From Geodermatophilus sp. YIM 151500 (GTDB lineage: Bacteria > Actinomycetota > Actinomycetes > Mycobacteriales > Geodermatophilaceae), in NCBI RefSeq assembly GCF_025716945.1, contig NZ_JAOVZT010000002.1, positions 364,419 to 428,418 of the forward strand: 64,000 nucleotides of DNA, read 5' to 3'. This document shows, one piece after another, positions 1 through 8,183 of this stretch. The first letter of the stretch is position 1. Each line of letters starts with the position of its first letter. A program made the translations under genes and the position numbers. A model generated the notes under the pieces. It was not told the origin of the DNA and did not search any database. It saw nothing but the letters and a program-made list of their open reading frames with translations.

Positions 1-139
1 CCCCTCGCTTCGCGAGCTCAGCGAGGGGCCCTGCAGCCGGGCCGTTCCAGCCTGTCGCCGCGCTCGGCGCGGGCCCCTGAAGGGTGGCCGTTCCCCCCTC
101 GCTTCGCGAGCTCAGCGAGGGGCCCTGCAGCCGGGCCGT
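1..139. repeat. 45-bp direct repeat pair with internal hairpin
   Basis: Positions 1-45 and 95-139 are identical. Each copy carries a perfect 9-bp stem (CCCCTCGCT paired with AGCGAGGGG) followed by a GGCCCTGCAG core. A related but diverged segment lies between them (about 61-90). The elements look like copies of a dispersed intergenic repeat that recurs in this window near 8.05, 17.05 and 34.0 kb. No gene was seen in 1-404 apart from these repeats and the hairpin at 152-182. Confidence 0.85.
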
Positions 140-151
140 CCAGTCCGACCA

Positions 152-182
152 CGGCCGGGTGCCCTGACGGGGCACCCGGCCG
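152..182. terminator. GC-rich hairpin, terminator-like
   Basis: A perfect 12-bp stem (CGGCCGGGTGCC with GGCACCCGGCCG) closes a 7-base loop. No T-run follows, as is common in high-GC actinobacteria. It lies downstream of the 45-bp repeats and may end the transcript of whatever gene lies left of the window. Confidence 0.5.
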
Positions 183-404
183 TCGTCGTCCCGGGTCGGT
201 CACCCCGCGCAGCCGGGCGGTCGCGTTCGGCCGAGTCCGGGCCGGGACCTTTGTCCTGACTTGACCGCACACGTCGTCCGGCGCGCCGTACCTGCTTCAC
301 TGGAACGGGTGGTGTGCGATGCAATGCCTGTGGCCGGTCGGGTCACGCGCTCACCATGCAACCGACGGGCCCGAGGAGCGGGCGCAGTGGACCGAGGACG
401 ACAG

Positions 405-581
405 GTGGACACACACGCCGCGGGGGCGGGCGGAGAGCCCGACTGGACCTGGCCGCCCTACGCCCCGGAGGAGCCCTCGGCTCCGCGGTACCGCATCGAG
501 GAGTGGGCTCCGGCCTCGTGCGTCCGTCGTCCCTGGCTCCGGCTGGGCCGCTGGACGCTGCTGTACCGCCGGGCCGAGTGA
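405..581 (+). CDS. small hypothetical protein (58 aa)
   Basis: I do not recognise a family. The GTG at 405 is chosen because GAGGAC lies 5-10 bases upstream. An ATG at 324 is in frame, but the residues it would add are Arg/Ala-rich and look like non-coding frame. The protein is acidic and Pro/Trp-rich at first (EPDWTWPPYAPEEP) and basic at the end (RRPWLRLGRWTLLYRRAE). It sits about 110 bases before atpC on the same strand, where atpD would normally be. The coding call is moderate. Confidence 0.45.
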   Translation: MDTHAAGAGGEPDWTWPPYAPEEPSAPRYRIEEWAPASCVRRPWLRLGRWTLLYRRAE

Positions 582-689
582 CGTCCGCCGGGCAGCCGCC
601 TGGCAGCCCCACGTGCGCCGCTAGAGTGGCCCGTAACGCGCCGGATGGGCGCATCCGCGCCGTCGGCGCGGCGGACCCCGAGGAGTGTC

Positions 690-1079
690 GTGGCGACCCT
701 GCAGGTCGAGTTGGTGGCCGTCGAGCGGATGATCTGGTCCGGCGAGGCCAGCATGGTCATCGCGCGGACGACGGAGGGCGAGCTCGGTGTCCTGCCCGGG
801 CACGCCCCGCTGCTCGGGGAACTGGCACCCGGCGGGGTGGTCACCATCCGCACCGGGTCGGGGGATGACCTGGTCGTGGCCGCCCACGGCGGCTTCCTGT
901 CGGTCACCGACCGCGGCGTGTCCATCCTGGCCGAGACCGCGGAGATCTCCACGGAGATCGACGTCGAGCGCGCCCGGGAGGCACTGCGCCGTGCCGAGTC
1001 CGCCGGCGACGATCCCGAGGCACTGGCCGCCGGGCGCCGCGCGCAGTCGCGGCTGCGGGCCGCCGGCGAGACGGTCTGA
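690..1079 (+). CDS. atpC: F0F1 ATP synthase subunit epsilon
   Basis: Central-stalk subunit of the membrane ATP synthase, which couples rotation to catalysis and can restrain ATP hydrolysis. The 129-residue product has the beta-sandwich signature GELGVLPGHAPLLGEL near residues 30-45 and the AHGGFLSV strand. A short alpha-helical C-terminus rich in Arg/Ala/Glu follows, typical of actinobacterial epsilon. The GTG at 690 is preceded by GAGGAG 5 bases upstream; the longer in-frame ATG at 645 has no Shine-Dalgarno. It is followed by a DUF2550 gene as in mycobacteria (Rv1311-Rv1312). Unusually, no atpD end is visible in the 690 bases upstream. Confidence 0.96.
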   Translation: MATLQVELVAVERMIWSGEASMVIARTTEGELGVLPGHAPLLGELAPGGVVTIRTGSGDDLVVAAHGGFLSVTDRGVSILAETAEISTEIDVERAREALRRAESAGDDPEALAAGRRAQSRLRAAGETV

Positions 1080-1118
1080 CGAGCCGGTCCCGGTAGGCGC
1101 GACGCCCGGGGTGCACCC

Positions 1119-1520
1119 GTGACCGAGGTGGTCCTCCTCGCCGCCGCCCTCCTTGTGGTCGGGCTGGTCGCCGCCTTCCTGCTGCGCCGCCGCTTCCTGC
1201 TCTCCGGGCTGGGAGCGGTCACCATGTGGCTGCGCCCGAGCGGGTCGACCCGCTGGTCGGTCGGGGTCGGTTGGTACGGCGGTGACACCCTGCTCTGGTA
1301 CCGCGCGCTGTCGCTGTCGGTGCGCCCGCAGGAGCGCCTGTGCCGCTCCGAGCTGCGCGTCGACTCACGCCGCGGCGCCGGACGCGGCGACCTGGCGCTG
1401 CCCGACGACGTCGTCGTCCTGTCCTGCCAGACCGCCGCCGGCCCGCGGGAGCTCGCCATGGACCCCAGCTGCGTGACCGGCTTCCTGTCCTGGGTCGAGT
1501 CGGCTCCGCCGGTCCGCTAG
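1119..1520 (+). CDS. DUF2550 membrane-anchored protein
   Basis: A 133-residue protein with one N-terminal membrane segment (about residues 4-22, LLAAALLVVGLVAAFLL) followed by basic residues. The C-terminal domain is soluble, with a WSVGVGWYGGDTLLWYRALSLS stretch and an ELAMDPSCVTGFLSWVES tail. This matches DUF2550, a family found directly after atpC in actinobacteria; its function is unknown. The GTG at 1119 gives the compact product. It lies 39 bases after atpC and is probably co-transcribed. It converges with the adenosyltransferase gene, leaving only 10 bases between them. Confidence 0.85.
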   Translation: MTEVVLLAAALLVVGLVAAFLLRRRFLLSGLGAVTMWLRPSGSTRWSVGVGWYGGDTLLWYRALSLSVRPQERLCRSELRVDSRRGAGRGDLALPDDVVVLSCQTAAGPRELAMDPSCVTGFLSWVESAPPVR

Positions 1521-1530
1521 CCCGCTCGGC

Positions 1531-2160
1531 TCAGGCTCCCGGCGCCGCCGGGTCAGCGGCGTCGCGGGCCGCTCGCTGGGCGTGGGCACCGCTGTGCGCG
1601 CCCGGCTCCCAGAGCACGTCGCCGTCCGGGTTGGCCACGCGGGCGAGGATGAACAGCAGGTCCGAGAGCCGGTTCAGGTAGCGGGCGGTCTCGGTGTTCG
1701 TGCGCTCGGCGTCGACGGCCAGCAGGGCCCAGACGCTCCGCTCGGCCCGGCGGACGACGGTGCGCGCCTGGTGCAGCAGTGCGGCGGCGGGCGTGCCCCC
1801 GGGCAGCACGAAGCTGTTCAGCTTCGGCAGTCCGGCGTTCCAGGTGTCGCAGGCCGACTCGAGGCGCTCGGTGTAGGCGGCGGTGACCCGCAGCGGCGGG
1901 AACTCCGGCTCGGCGACCACGGGGGTGGACAGGTCGGCGCCCACGTCGAACAGGTCGTTCTGCACGCTGCGCAGCAGGTCGGCGACCTCGTCGGACGGCG
2001 CCCCGAGGGCGAGCGCCACGCCGATGACGCTGTTGGCCTCGTCGACGTCGGCGTAGGCGACCAGCCTCGGGTCGGTCTTGGCCACCCGGCTCATGTCGCC
2101 CAGGTGCGTCCGGCCGGCGTCGCCGGTCTTGGTGTAGATGCGGGTCAGCCGGACGGTCAT
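1531..2160 (-). CDS. PduO-type cob(I)alamin adenosyltransferase
   Basis: Transfers the 5'-deoxyadenosyl group of ATP to cob(I)alamin, making adenosylcobalamin, the cofactor of the two acyl-CoA mutases in this window. The 209-residue protein has the ATP-binding N-terminus IYTKTGDAGRTHLGD, the DEANSVIGVA segment, FVLPGG, and the C-terminal helix RRAERSVWAL...YLNRLSDLLFILAR typical of the family. ATG at 2160 is used; the same frame stays open far upstream but that extension is a high-GC artefact overlapping murA. The position between DUF2550 and murA matches Rv1314c in Mycobacterium. The last 20 residues are Ala/Asp-rich. Confidence 0.94.
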   Translation of the reverse strand: MTVRLTRIYTKTGDAGRTHLGDMSRVAKTDPRLVAYADVDEANSVIGVALALGAPSDEVADLLRSVQNDLFDVGADLSTPVVAEPEFPPLRVTAAYTERLESACDTWNAGLPKLNSFVLPGGTPAAALLHQARTVVRRAERSVWALLAVDAERTNTETARYLNRLSDLLFILARVANPDGDVLWEPGAHSGAHAQRAARDAADPAAPGA

Positions 2161-2307
2161 GGCCGCGACTCTAGGCGGCCCCGTGCGGGGCGCCGCCGCC
2201 GACCGGCTCCGCCGGGTCGCCCGCCCGCCGACCGGCCGGGTCCGGCCGCCGCATGGTCCCCCGTCACCGGCCCGGGAGCCGCCGGGACGGCCCCGTAGGG
2301 TGGGCCG

Positions 2308-3588
2308 GTGGAGTGCTTCGAGGTGACCGGCGGGGTGCGGTTGGCCGGCCGCGTGCGGGTCACGGGCGCCAAGAACAGCGCGTTGAAGCTGATGGCGGCC
2401 GCGCTGCTGGCGCCGGGCCGCACGGCGGTCGACGAGGTCCCGGACATCCTCGACGTGGCCATCATGAGCGAGGTGCTGCGCCGTCTCGGGTGCGCCGTCG
2501 AGTACACCCGCACGCCGGGCTCCGGCGGCGGTGGCCGGGTGGTCATCGACGTCCCCGACGAACCGTCGACGGAGACCGACTACGACCTCGTCCGCCGGAT
2601 GCGTGCCTCGATCTGCGTGCTCGGCCCGTTGGTGGCCCGCTGCGGCAGCGCCCGCGTCGCGCTGCCCGGCGGCGACGCGATCGGCTCTCGCGGGCTGGAC
2701 ATGCACATCGCCGGCCTGGAGCGCCTCGGCGCCACGATCGACAGCGAGCACGGCTTCCTGGTGGCCACCGCGCCGCGCCTCTCCGGGACCGCGATCTGGC
2801 TGGACTTCCCGTCGGTGGGGGCGACGGAGAACCTGGTGATGGCCGCCGTGCTGGCCAAGGGCACCACCGTCGTCGACAACGCCGCCCGCGAGCCGGAGAT
2901 CGTCGACCTGTGCGCGATGCTGACCGCGATGGGCGCCCGGATCGACGGCGCCGGCACCTCGACGATCACCGTCGAGGGCGTCGACGAGCTGGTGCCGGTC
3001 ACCTACACCGCGGTCCCCGACCGGATCGTCGCCGGGACCTGGGCGATCGGGGCGGTGATGACCCGCGGCGACGTCGTCGTCGAGCGGGGCGTGCCCGGGC
3101 ACCTGACGGTCGCGCTGGACAAGCTCGCCGATGCCGGCGCGCAGGTGTCCGTCACGCCGGACGGGTTCCGCGTCGTCATGGACGAGCGACCGCGCTGCGT
3201 CGACGTGGTCACCCTGCCCTTCCCGGGCTTCCCGACCGATCTGCAGCCGATGGCGGTGGCCCTCGCCGCGGTTTCCACCGGGACGGCGCTGGTCACGGAG
3301 AACGTCTTCGAGGGCCGGTTCATGTTCGTCAACGAGCTGGTGCGCCTGGGCGCGTCGGTGCGCATCGACGGGCACCACGCCGTCGTCCGGGGCCGGGAGC
3401 GGTTGTCCAGCGCGCCGGTGGTGGCCACCGACATCCGGGCCGGGGCCGGCCTCGTGCTGGCCGGGCTGGTGTCCGACGGCGTGACCGAGGTGCAGGAGGT
3501 GCACCACGTCGACCGCGGCTACCCCGACTTCGTGGAGCAGCTGAAGGGCCTCGGCGCGCAGGTGGAGCGGGTCTCCCGGCCGGGCTGA
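2308..3588 (+). CDS. murA: UDP-N-acetylglucosamine 1-carboxyvinyltransferase MurA
   Basis: Cytoplasmic enzyme of the first committed peptidoglycan step, adding enolpyruvyl from phosphoenolpyruvate to UDP-GlcNAc. The product has 426 residues, the normal length. Seen: AKNSALK with Lys22 near the N-terminus, [13 protein letters not shown], and the loop [14 protein letters not shown]. In that loop Asp123 (codon 2674-2676) stands where most MurAs have the Cys alkylated by fosfomycin. M. tuberculosis MurA also has Asp there and is insensitive. The GTG at 2308 lies 6 bases below TAGGGT (2296-2301), so the mRNA is probably leaderless. Confidence 0.97.
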   Translation: MECFEVTGGVRLAGRVRVTGAKNSALKLMAAALLAPGRTAVDEVPDILDVAIMSEVLRRLGCAVEYTRTPGSGGGGRVVIDVPDEPSTETDYDLVRRMRASICVLGPLVARCGSARVALPGGDAIGSRGLDMHIAGLERLGATIDSEHGFLVATAPRLSGTAIWLDFPSVGATENLVMAAVLAKGTTVVDNAAREPEIVDLCAMLTAMGARIDGAGTSTITVEGVDELVPVTYTAVPDRIVAGTWAIGAVMTRGDVVVERGVPGHLTVALDKLADAGAQVSVTPDGFRVVMDERPRCVDVVTLPFPGFPTDLQPMAVALAAVSTGTALVTENVFEGRFMFVNELVRLGASVRIDGHHAVVRGRERLSSAPVVATDIRAGAGLVLAGLVSDGVTEVQEVHHVDRGYPDFVEQLKGLGAQVERVSRPG

Positions 3589-3592
3589 CCGG

Positions 3593-3949
3593 CTACTGCT
3601 CCCGACCGGGGAAGGCGATGGCCAACGCGCGGGCGCGTTCGGCGTCCTCGGGGAAGACCAGCACGTCGGTGCGGTGCGCGGCCGGGAAGCGGACGGTCGA
3701 CCGGATCCCGGCGTCGGAGAGCACCGCGCGCAGCGCCAGCGCCGACTCCCGGTGCGAGAGCGTGGCGATGCGGGTGAGCAGGCCGTCGTCCGGTGACGGC
3801 GGAGGGGTGCGGCGCCGCCGGCGGGGGTGGCGCTCCGGGCTGCCGGGACCGGAGAAGGCCCAGCGGGTGAACAGGAACAGCAGCAGCAGGACGAGGATCG
3901 CGACGCCCCATCCCACCAGGAAGTGCAGGTCGCCTGCGTCGAGAAGCAC
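3593..3949 (-). CDS. single-pass membrane protein with DUF2007-like domain
   Basis: A 118-residue protein. It has a membrane helix at about residues 9-28 (LVGWGVAILVLLLLFLFTRW), then an Arg/Pro linker. The C-terminal 60-residue domain (DGLLTRIATLSHRESALALRAVLSDAGI...DVLVFPEDAERARALA) resembles the DUF2007 'putative signal transducing' fold, which itself resembles ferredoxin-like ACT domains. GTG at 3949 is preceded by GGAGG with 7-base spacing, which fixes the start. It converges on murA with 4 bases between stops. Function unknown; the family assignment is by pattern only. Confidence 0.65.
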   Translation of the reverse strand: MLLDAGDLHFLVGWGVAILVLLLLFLFTRWAFSGPGSPERHPRRRRRTPPPSPDDGLLTRIATLSHRESALALRAVLSDAGIRSTVRFPAAHRTDVLVFPEDAERARALAIAFPGREQ

Positions 3950-4210
3950 CGTGGACCTCCGTCGGGACCCCTGCGAGTGTGCCACCACCACCCCGCCGCT
4001 CGCGCCGCGGCAGCGCGCCCGACCGGCGCCGCGGCCGTCCCCACGCCCCGGCGCCGCGGCCGTCTCCCACGAGCCCCGCCGTCCCCCCGCCGAGCCCGCA
4101 GGGCGCCGCGGCCGTGCTCGTGGCACTCCGCCGTGCGTGCCACGGGCCAGCGCGGGACGGCGTCCCGCCCCGGCTCGTCGAGCGGGGGGACCAACCGGCC
4201 AGGCGCGTGC

Positions 4211-4235
4211 TACCGGTCGGTAACTTCCCTACACT
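4211..4235 (+). promoter_or_regulatory. palindromic operator and -10 box of the ethylmalonyl-CoA mutase gene
   Basis: TACCGGTCGGTA (4211-4222) is a TACCG-N2-CGGTA palindrome. TAACTT (4221-4226) overlaps its right arm, and TACACT (4230-4235) lies 8 bases before the ATG at 4244, a spacing that would give a leaderless mRNA. The same 12-mer occurs on the other strand before ccr (18483-18494), and a close variant precedes the MarR gene (23001-23012). The remainder of 3950-4210 shows no gene. Confidence 0.55.
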
Positions 4236-4243
4236 CCGGCGGC

Positions 4244-6295
4244 ATGGCGTTCCCGTCGTCCCCGGAGCGTGACCGGCCCTGGGTGATGCGCACGTACGCG
4301 GGGCACTCCTCGCCGGCCGAGTCCAACGCGCTCTACCGGCGCAACCTCGCGAAGGGCCAGACCGGCCTGTCGGTCGCCTTCGACCTGCCGACGCAGACCG
4401 GCTACGACCCCGACTCCGAGCTGGCGGTCGGCGAGGTGGGCCGGGTCGGGGTGCCGGTCGCCCACGTCGGCGACGTGCGCGCGCTCTTCGACGGCATCCC
4501 GCTCGCGGGCACCAACACGTCGATGACGATCAACGCGACGGCCATGTGGCTGCTCGCCCTCTACCAGACCGTCGCCCTCGAGCAGGCCGCCGAGCGGGGT
4601 GATGGGCCGGCCGGGGCCGATCCCGCGGACGTGCTGGCGCGGCTGGCCGGCACGACGCAGAACGACATCATCAAGGAGTACCTGTCGCGGGGGACCTACG
4701 TGTTCCCGCCCGGACCCTCGATGCGGCTGATCACCGACACCGTCGCCTACACCGTGTCGGCCATGCCCAGGTGGAACCCGATCAACATCTGCAGCTACCA
4801 CCTGCAGGAGGCCGGGGCGACGCCGGTGCAGGAGATCGCGTACGCGATGAGCACCGCCATCGCGGTGCTCGACTCGGTGCGCGACTCCGGTCAGGTGCCG
4901 CGGGAGCGCTTCGGCGAGGTGGTCCAGCGCATCTCCTTCTTCGTCAACGCGGGCGTCCGCTTCGTCGAGGAGATGTGCAAGGTGCGGGCGTTCACGCGGC
5001 TCTGGGACGAGCTGACCCGCGAGCGGTACGGCGTCCAGGACCCCGGGCACCGCCGCTTCCGGTACGGCGTGCAGGTCAACTCGCTGGGGCTGACCGAGGC
5101 CCAGCCGGAGAACAACGTCCAGCGGATCGTGCTGGAGATGCTCGCGGTGACGCTGTCGAAGGACGCCCGGGCCCGCGCCGTCCAGCTGCCGGCGTGGAAC
5201 GAGGCGCTGGGCCTGCCCCGGCCGTGGGACCAGCAGTGGTCGCTGCGGATGCAGCAGGTGCTGGCCTACGAGACCGACCTGCTCGAGTACGACGACCTGT
5301 TCACCGGCTCGGTCGTCGTCGAGGAGAAGGTCGCCGAGCTCGTCGACGGCGCCCGTGCGGAGATGGCCCGCATCGAGGCGATGGGCGGCGCGGTCGCCGC
5401 GGTGGAGAACGGCTACATGAAGGCTCGGCTGGTGGCCTCGCTGGCCGAGCGGCGGCGGCGGATCGAGGCGGGCGAGGACGTCGTCGTCGGCGTCAACCGC
5501 TTCGAGGGCAGCGAGCCCAACCCGCTGCTCGCCGACCTCGACGCCGCGATCCAGGTCGTCGACCCCGCCGTGGAGGCGGCCGCCTGCGAGTCGCTGCGGA
5601 CGTGGCGGGCCGAGCGCGACCCGGAGCCCGTCCGGCGGGCGCTGACGCGGCTTCGCGAGGCCGCCGGCACCGACGAGAACCTGATGGCGGCCACCCTCGA
5701 GTGCGCCCGCGCCGGCGTGACGACCGGGGAGTGGGCCGGCGCGCTGCGCGCGGTGTTCGGCGAGTACCGGGCGCCGACCGGCGTGGCCGGGGCGACCGCC
5801 GGCGGGGAGGCCGGCGGAAGCCTGGCCGTCGTCCGGGAGCGGGTGCGGGCCACCGGGGAGGAGCTGGGCGGGCGGCTGCGGTTCCTCGTCGGCAAGCCGG
5901 GCCTCGACGGGCACTCCAACGGTGCGGAGCAGATCGCCGTCCGCGCCCGGGACGCCGGCTTCGAGGTGGTCTACCAGGGCATCCGGCTCACCCCGGCGCA
6001 GATCGTCTCCGCCGCGGTCGAGGAGGACGTGCACGTCGTCGGCCTGTCGGTGCTCTCCGGTTCGCACCTGCAGGTCGTGCCGGCCGTGCTGCGCGGGCTG
6101 CGGGAGGCGGGCCTGGACGACGTCCCGGTCGTCGTCGGCGGCATCGTGCCCGACGCCGACGCCCGTCGGCTGCGCGAGCTGGGGGTGGCCCGGGTGTTCA
6201 CCCCGAAGGACTTCGCGCTCACCGAGATCATGGGTCAGGTCGTCGACGTCGTCCGCGAGGCCCACGGCCTCGACCGGACGCCGACCGGAGTGTGA
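4244..6295 (+). CDS. ecm: ethylmalonyl-CoA mutase (MeaA/Ecm type)
   Basis: Adenosylcobalamin-dependent mutase converting ethylmalonyl-CoA to methylsuccinyl-CoA. The 683-residue single chain holds the TIM-barrel domain (about 10-520) and a C-terminal cobalamin domain (about 540-675). The cobalamin domain has DGHSNG, with His557 as the lower axial Co ligand. MRTYAGHSSPAESNALYRRNL and MPRWNPINICSYHLQEAGATP are typical of the MeaA/Ecm branch, unlike heterodimeric methylmalonyl-CoA mutase. The crotonyl-CoA carboxylase/reductase 11 kb away supports this reading. ATG at 4244 is chosen because the promoter boxes lie just upstream. A Gly/Ala linker (TGVAGATAGGEAGG) joins the domains. Other mutase substrates cannot be excluded. 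Confidence 0.9.
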   Translation: MAFPSSPERDRPWVMRTYAGHSSPAESNALYRRNLAKGQTGLSVAFDLPTQTGYDPDSELAVGEVGRVGVPVAHVGDVRALFDGIPLAGTNTSMTINATAMWLLALYQTVALEQAAERGDGPAGADPADVLARLAGTTQNDIIKEYLSRGTYVFPPGPSMRLITDTVAYTVSAMPRWNPINICSYHLQEAGATPVQEIAYAMSTAIAVLDSVRDSGQVPRERFGEVVQRISFFVNAGVRFVEEMCKVRAFTRLWDELTRERYGVQDPGHRRFRYGVQVNSLGLTEAQPENNVQRIVLEMLAVTLSKDARARAVQLPAWNEALGLPRPWDQQWSLRMQQVLAYETDLLEYDDLFTGSVVVEEKVAELVDGARAEMARIEAMGGAVAAVENGYMKARLVASLAERRRRIEAGEDVVVGVNRFEGSEPNPLLADLDAAIQVVDPAVEAAACESLRTWRAERDPEPVRRALTRLREAAGTDENLMAATLECARAGVTTGEWAGALRAVFGEYRAPTGVAGATAGGEAGGSLAVVRERVRATGEELGGRLRFLVGKPGLDGHSNGAEQIAVRARDAGFEVVYQGIRLTPAQIVSAAVEEDVHVVGLSVLSGSHLQVVPAVLRGLREAGLDDVPVVVGGIVPDADARRLRELGVARVFTPKDFALTEIMGQVVDVVREAHGLDRTPTGV

Positions 6296-6297
6296 GA

Positions 6298-6314
6298 GTG
6301 CAGGATTCCTGCAC
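6298..6314. terminator. hairpin between convergent genes
   Basis: GTGCAGGATTCCTGCAC is a perfect short inverted repeat placed 3 bases after the mutase stop and just before the stop of the convergent DUF2071 gene. It is probably a bidirectional terminator. Confidence 0.55.
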
Positions 6315-6326
6315 CGTGGTGCTCCG

Positions 6327-7157
6327 TCAGGGCAGGCGGGGGCCGAAGCGGGTGTCGACGCCGGGCGAGAAGAGCACGCTGTCGGGCGGGCCGCCGCACC
6401 GCAGCCCGGCCGCCGCCACGAGGTCCTCGTCCAGGTCCAGCAGCTCCGCGGCGTGCAGCGGCCACGGCGGGTGCTCGTTGGGCCAGTAGACGGTGCGGCC
6501 GCGGCCCGCGGGCTGGTGCAGGCCCCAGCGCGAGGTGAGGAAGCCGGCCAGCGGGCCGGGATCGACCAGCCGCTCGCCGACCCGGACGGCGATCCGGCTG
6601 CGCGCCCCGCGCGGGCCCGGCCAGCGCCGCCGCGACGAGTAGGAGAAGACGTCGCCGTCCCGGCCCGTCCGCATGCGGGCCCAGACGTAGGGCAGCCCGG
6701 CGATCCAGCGGGCGGTGAGCACCGGCGCAAGTCGCTCGGCCTCCAGCGAGGCGAAGACGACGCCGCGGCGACCCTGCTCGTCGACCGAGTACAGGCGCAC
6801 GTTCGTCTCGGCGAACGAGCCGAGGTACGGCAGCCCGGGCGTGCCGAGCAGGCCGATGCGGCGCATGCGGAAGGGGATCAGCCCCACCCACGTCGCGCCG
6901 TCGAAGACGTCGGGCCGCGTCCCGGCGGGCAGCAGCGGTGCGACGACGGCCGGATCGGCCCGCCAGTGCAGGAACGCGACGTCGCGCCAGCCCTGGGTGA
7001 AGACGGTGCGGCCGACGGCGCGGGGCGCGGTCGTCGTGACCGCTTCGACGGCCGCCCTCCGGGCGGCGGGCACCGGGTCGGGCACCGGGCCGGACACCGG
7101 GTCGGGTGCCGTCGGGTCGGGTGCCGTCGGCTCGCGGGCCGTCGCGTCGGGGGCCAT
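6327..7157 (-). CDS. DUF2071 (YqjF-like) family protein
   Basis: A 276-residue soluble protein. After a low-complexity N-terminus of DP repeats (PTAPDPTAPDPVSGPVPDPVP), the conserved DUF2071 core begins with FTQGWRDVAFLHWRADPAVVAPLLPAG. It continues with WVGLIPFRMRRIG, LGSFAETNVRLYSVDEQGRRGVVFASLEAERL and a C-terminal RTVYWPNEHPPWPLH segment. The family is related to acetoacetate decarboxylase-like folds but has no assigned reaction. ATG at 7157 is taken because upstream residues are unrelated to the family. It converges with the mutase gene and diverges from the crotonase-like gene. Confidence 0.85.
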   Translation of the reverse strand: MAPDATAREPTAPDPTAPDPVSGPVPDPVPAARRAAVEAVTTTAPRAVGRTVFTQGWRDVAFLHWRADPAVVAPLLPAGTRPDVFDGATWVGLIPFRMRRIGLLGTPGLPYLGSFAETNVRLYSVDEQGRRGVVFASLEAERLAPVLTARWIAGLPYVWARMRTGRDGDVFSYSSRRRWPGPRGARSRIAVRVGERLVDPGPLAGFLTSRWGLHQPAGRGRTVYWPNEHPPWPLHAAELLDLDEDLVAAAGLRCGGPPDSVLFSPGVDTRFGPRLP

Positions 7158-7246
7158 GACGCACCAGCGTCCCAGTCCGGCGCCGCCGTTGCCGGGGACA
7201 CGGTGGGCGTGGTGGAGTCGCGGCAGAGACGAGCGAGGAGGTCGGG

Positions 7247-8020
7247 ATGGCGGGCGAGGGAGCACCACGGGTCGAGCGGGACGGCGAGGTCGTGCGCATC
7301 ACCATGTGCCGGCCGGCCCGGCGCAACGCGCTGTCACGCGAGCACCTGCAGCAGCTCCTCGCGGCCGTGACCGCGGCCGGCGGCACGGACGCCACCGGGA
7401 TCGTGCTCGCCGCCGAGGGCCCGGTGTTCAGCGCGGGGCACGACTTCGCCGACGTCGCCGCGGCCACGCTGCCCGAGGTGCGCAGCCTGTTGGCGCTGTG
7501 CACCGAGCTCATGCAGACCCTGCAGGACGTGCCCCAGGTGGTGCTGGCCCGGGTGCACGCGCTGGCCACCGCCGCGGGCTGCCAGTTGGTCGCCTCCTGC
7601 GACCTGGCGGTGGCCGCCGAGTCGGCCGGCTTCGCCGCCCCCGGCGGCAAGGGCGGCTGGTTCTGCCACACGCCGATGGTCGCCATCGCCCGCAACGTCG
7701 GGCGCAAGCGGGCGATGGAGCTGGCGCTGACCGGCGACGTGATCGACGCTCGGACGGCGCTGGACTGGGGCCTGGTCAACCGGGTGGTGCCCGACGCCGA
7801 ACTCGACGCCGCGGTCGACGAGCTGATGGCGCGCGCGACGCGCGGCTCGCGGGCGAGCAAGGCCTGGGGCAAGCAGACGCTCTACGCCCAGCTCGACCGG
7901 CCCGAGCGCGACGCCTACAGCACCGCCGTCGAGGTGATGGCCGCCGCCAGCCAGCTGCCCGGCGCGCGCGAGGGCATGACCGCCTTCCTGGAGAAGCGCC
8001 CACCGGTCTGGCCGGACTGA
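7247..8020 (+). CDS. crotonase-superfamily protein, ECHDC3-like
   Basis: A 257-residue crotonase fold with the CoA/oxyanion segments [11 protein letters not shown] and [17 protein letters not shown]. The C-terminus [13 protein letters not shown] resembles the ECHDC3 subgroup more than true hydratases. The two catalytic Glu of enoyl-CoA hydratase are absent: GGGCEL is AAGCQL here (Glu to Gln) and GQPEILLG is AAPGGKGG (Glu to Gly). Hydratase activity is therefore doubtful. GAGGAGG lies 6 bases before the ATG. Nearby acyl-CoA genes suggest a role with CoA thioesters, but the substrate is unknown. Confidence 0.85.
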   Translation: MAGEGAPRVERDGEVVRITMCRPARRNALSREHLQQLLAAVTAAGGTDATGIVLAAEGPVFSAGHDFADVAAATLPEVRSLLALCTELMQTLQDVPQVVLARVHALATAAGCQLVASCDLAVAAESAGFAAPGGKGGWFCHTPMVAIARNVGRKRAMELALTGDVIDARTALDWGLVNRVVPDAELDAAVDELMARATRGSRASKAWGKQTLYAQLDRPERDAYSTAVEVMAAASQLPGAREGMTAFLEKRPPVWPD

Positions 8021-8033
8021 GGAAGGACCTCTC

Positions 8034-8125
8034 CGCCCCCCACCGCTCGCGGGCTCGCGGCGGGCCCCTGCAGAGAGGCCCCCTTCCTCCCGCCCTCCAC
8101 CCGCTCGGCGCGGGGCCCTGGACGG
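8034..8125. repeat. two diverged copies of the intergenic hairpin repeat
   Basis: Between the crotonase-like gene and the convergent lipoprotein gene lie two GC-rich segments (about 8034-8078 and 8093-8125) with a GGGCCCCTGCAG core. The reverse complement of the first shares GCAGGGGCCCGCCGCGAGC with 33981-34020 and nearly with 34034-34072. It may act as a terminator. Confidence 0.65.
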
Positions 8126-8183
8126 GCCGGTCCATGCCGTGACCGGCTCGGGGCGCCCCCGGGCGGACCCGGACGGGGGTGCC

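Noticed and set aside
1-139. 45-bp direct repeats as a CRISPR array
   Set aside because: Only two copies, unequal related sequence between them, and no cas genes anywhere in the window.
1531-4194. An 887-codon minus-strand frame covering the adenosyltransferase and murA
   Set aside because: Only the 3' part (to 2160) has family features. The rest is the antisense of murA, kept open by high GC.
3950-4243. Cobalamin riboswitch before the B12-dependent mutase
   Set aside because: I see no B12-box-like segment or conserved aptamer pattern. The region fits a short promoter with a palindrome.
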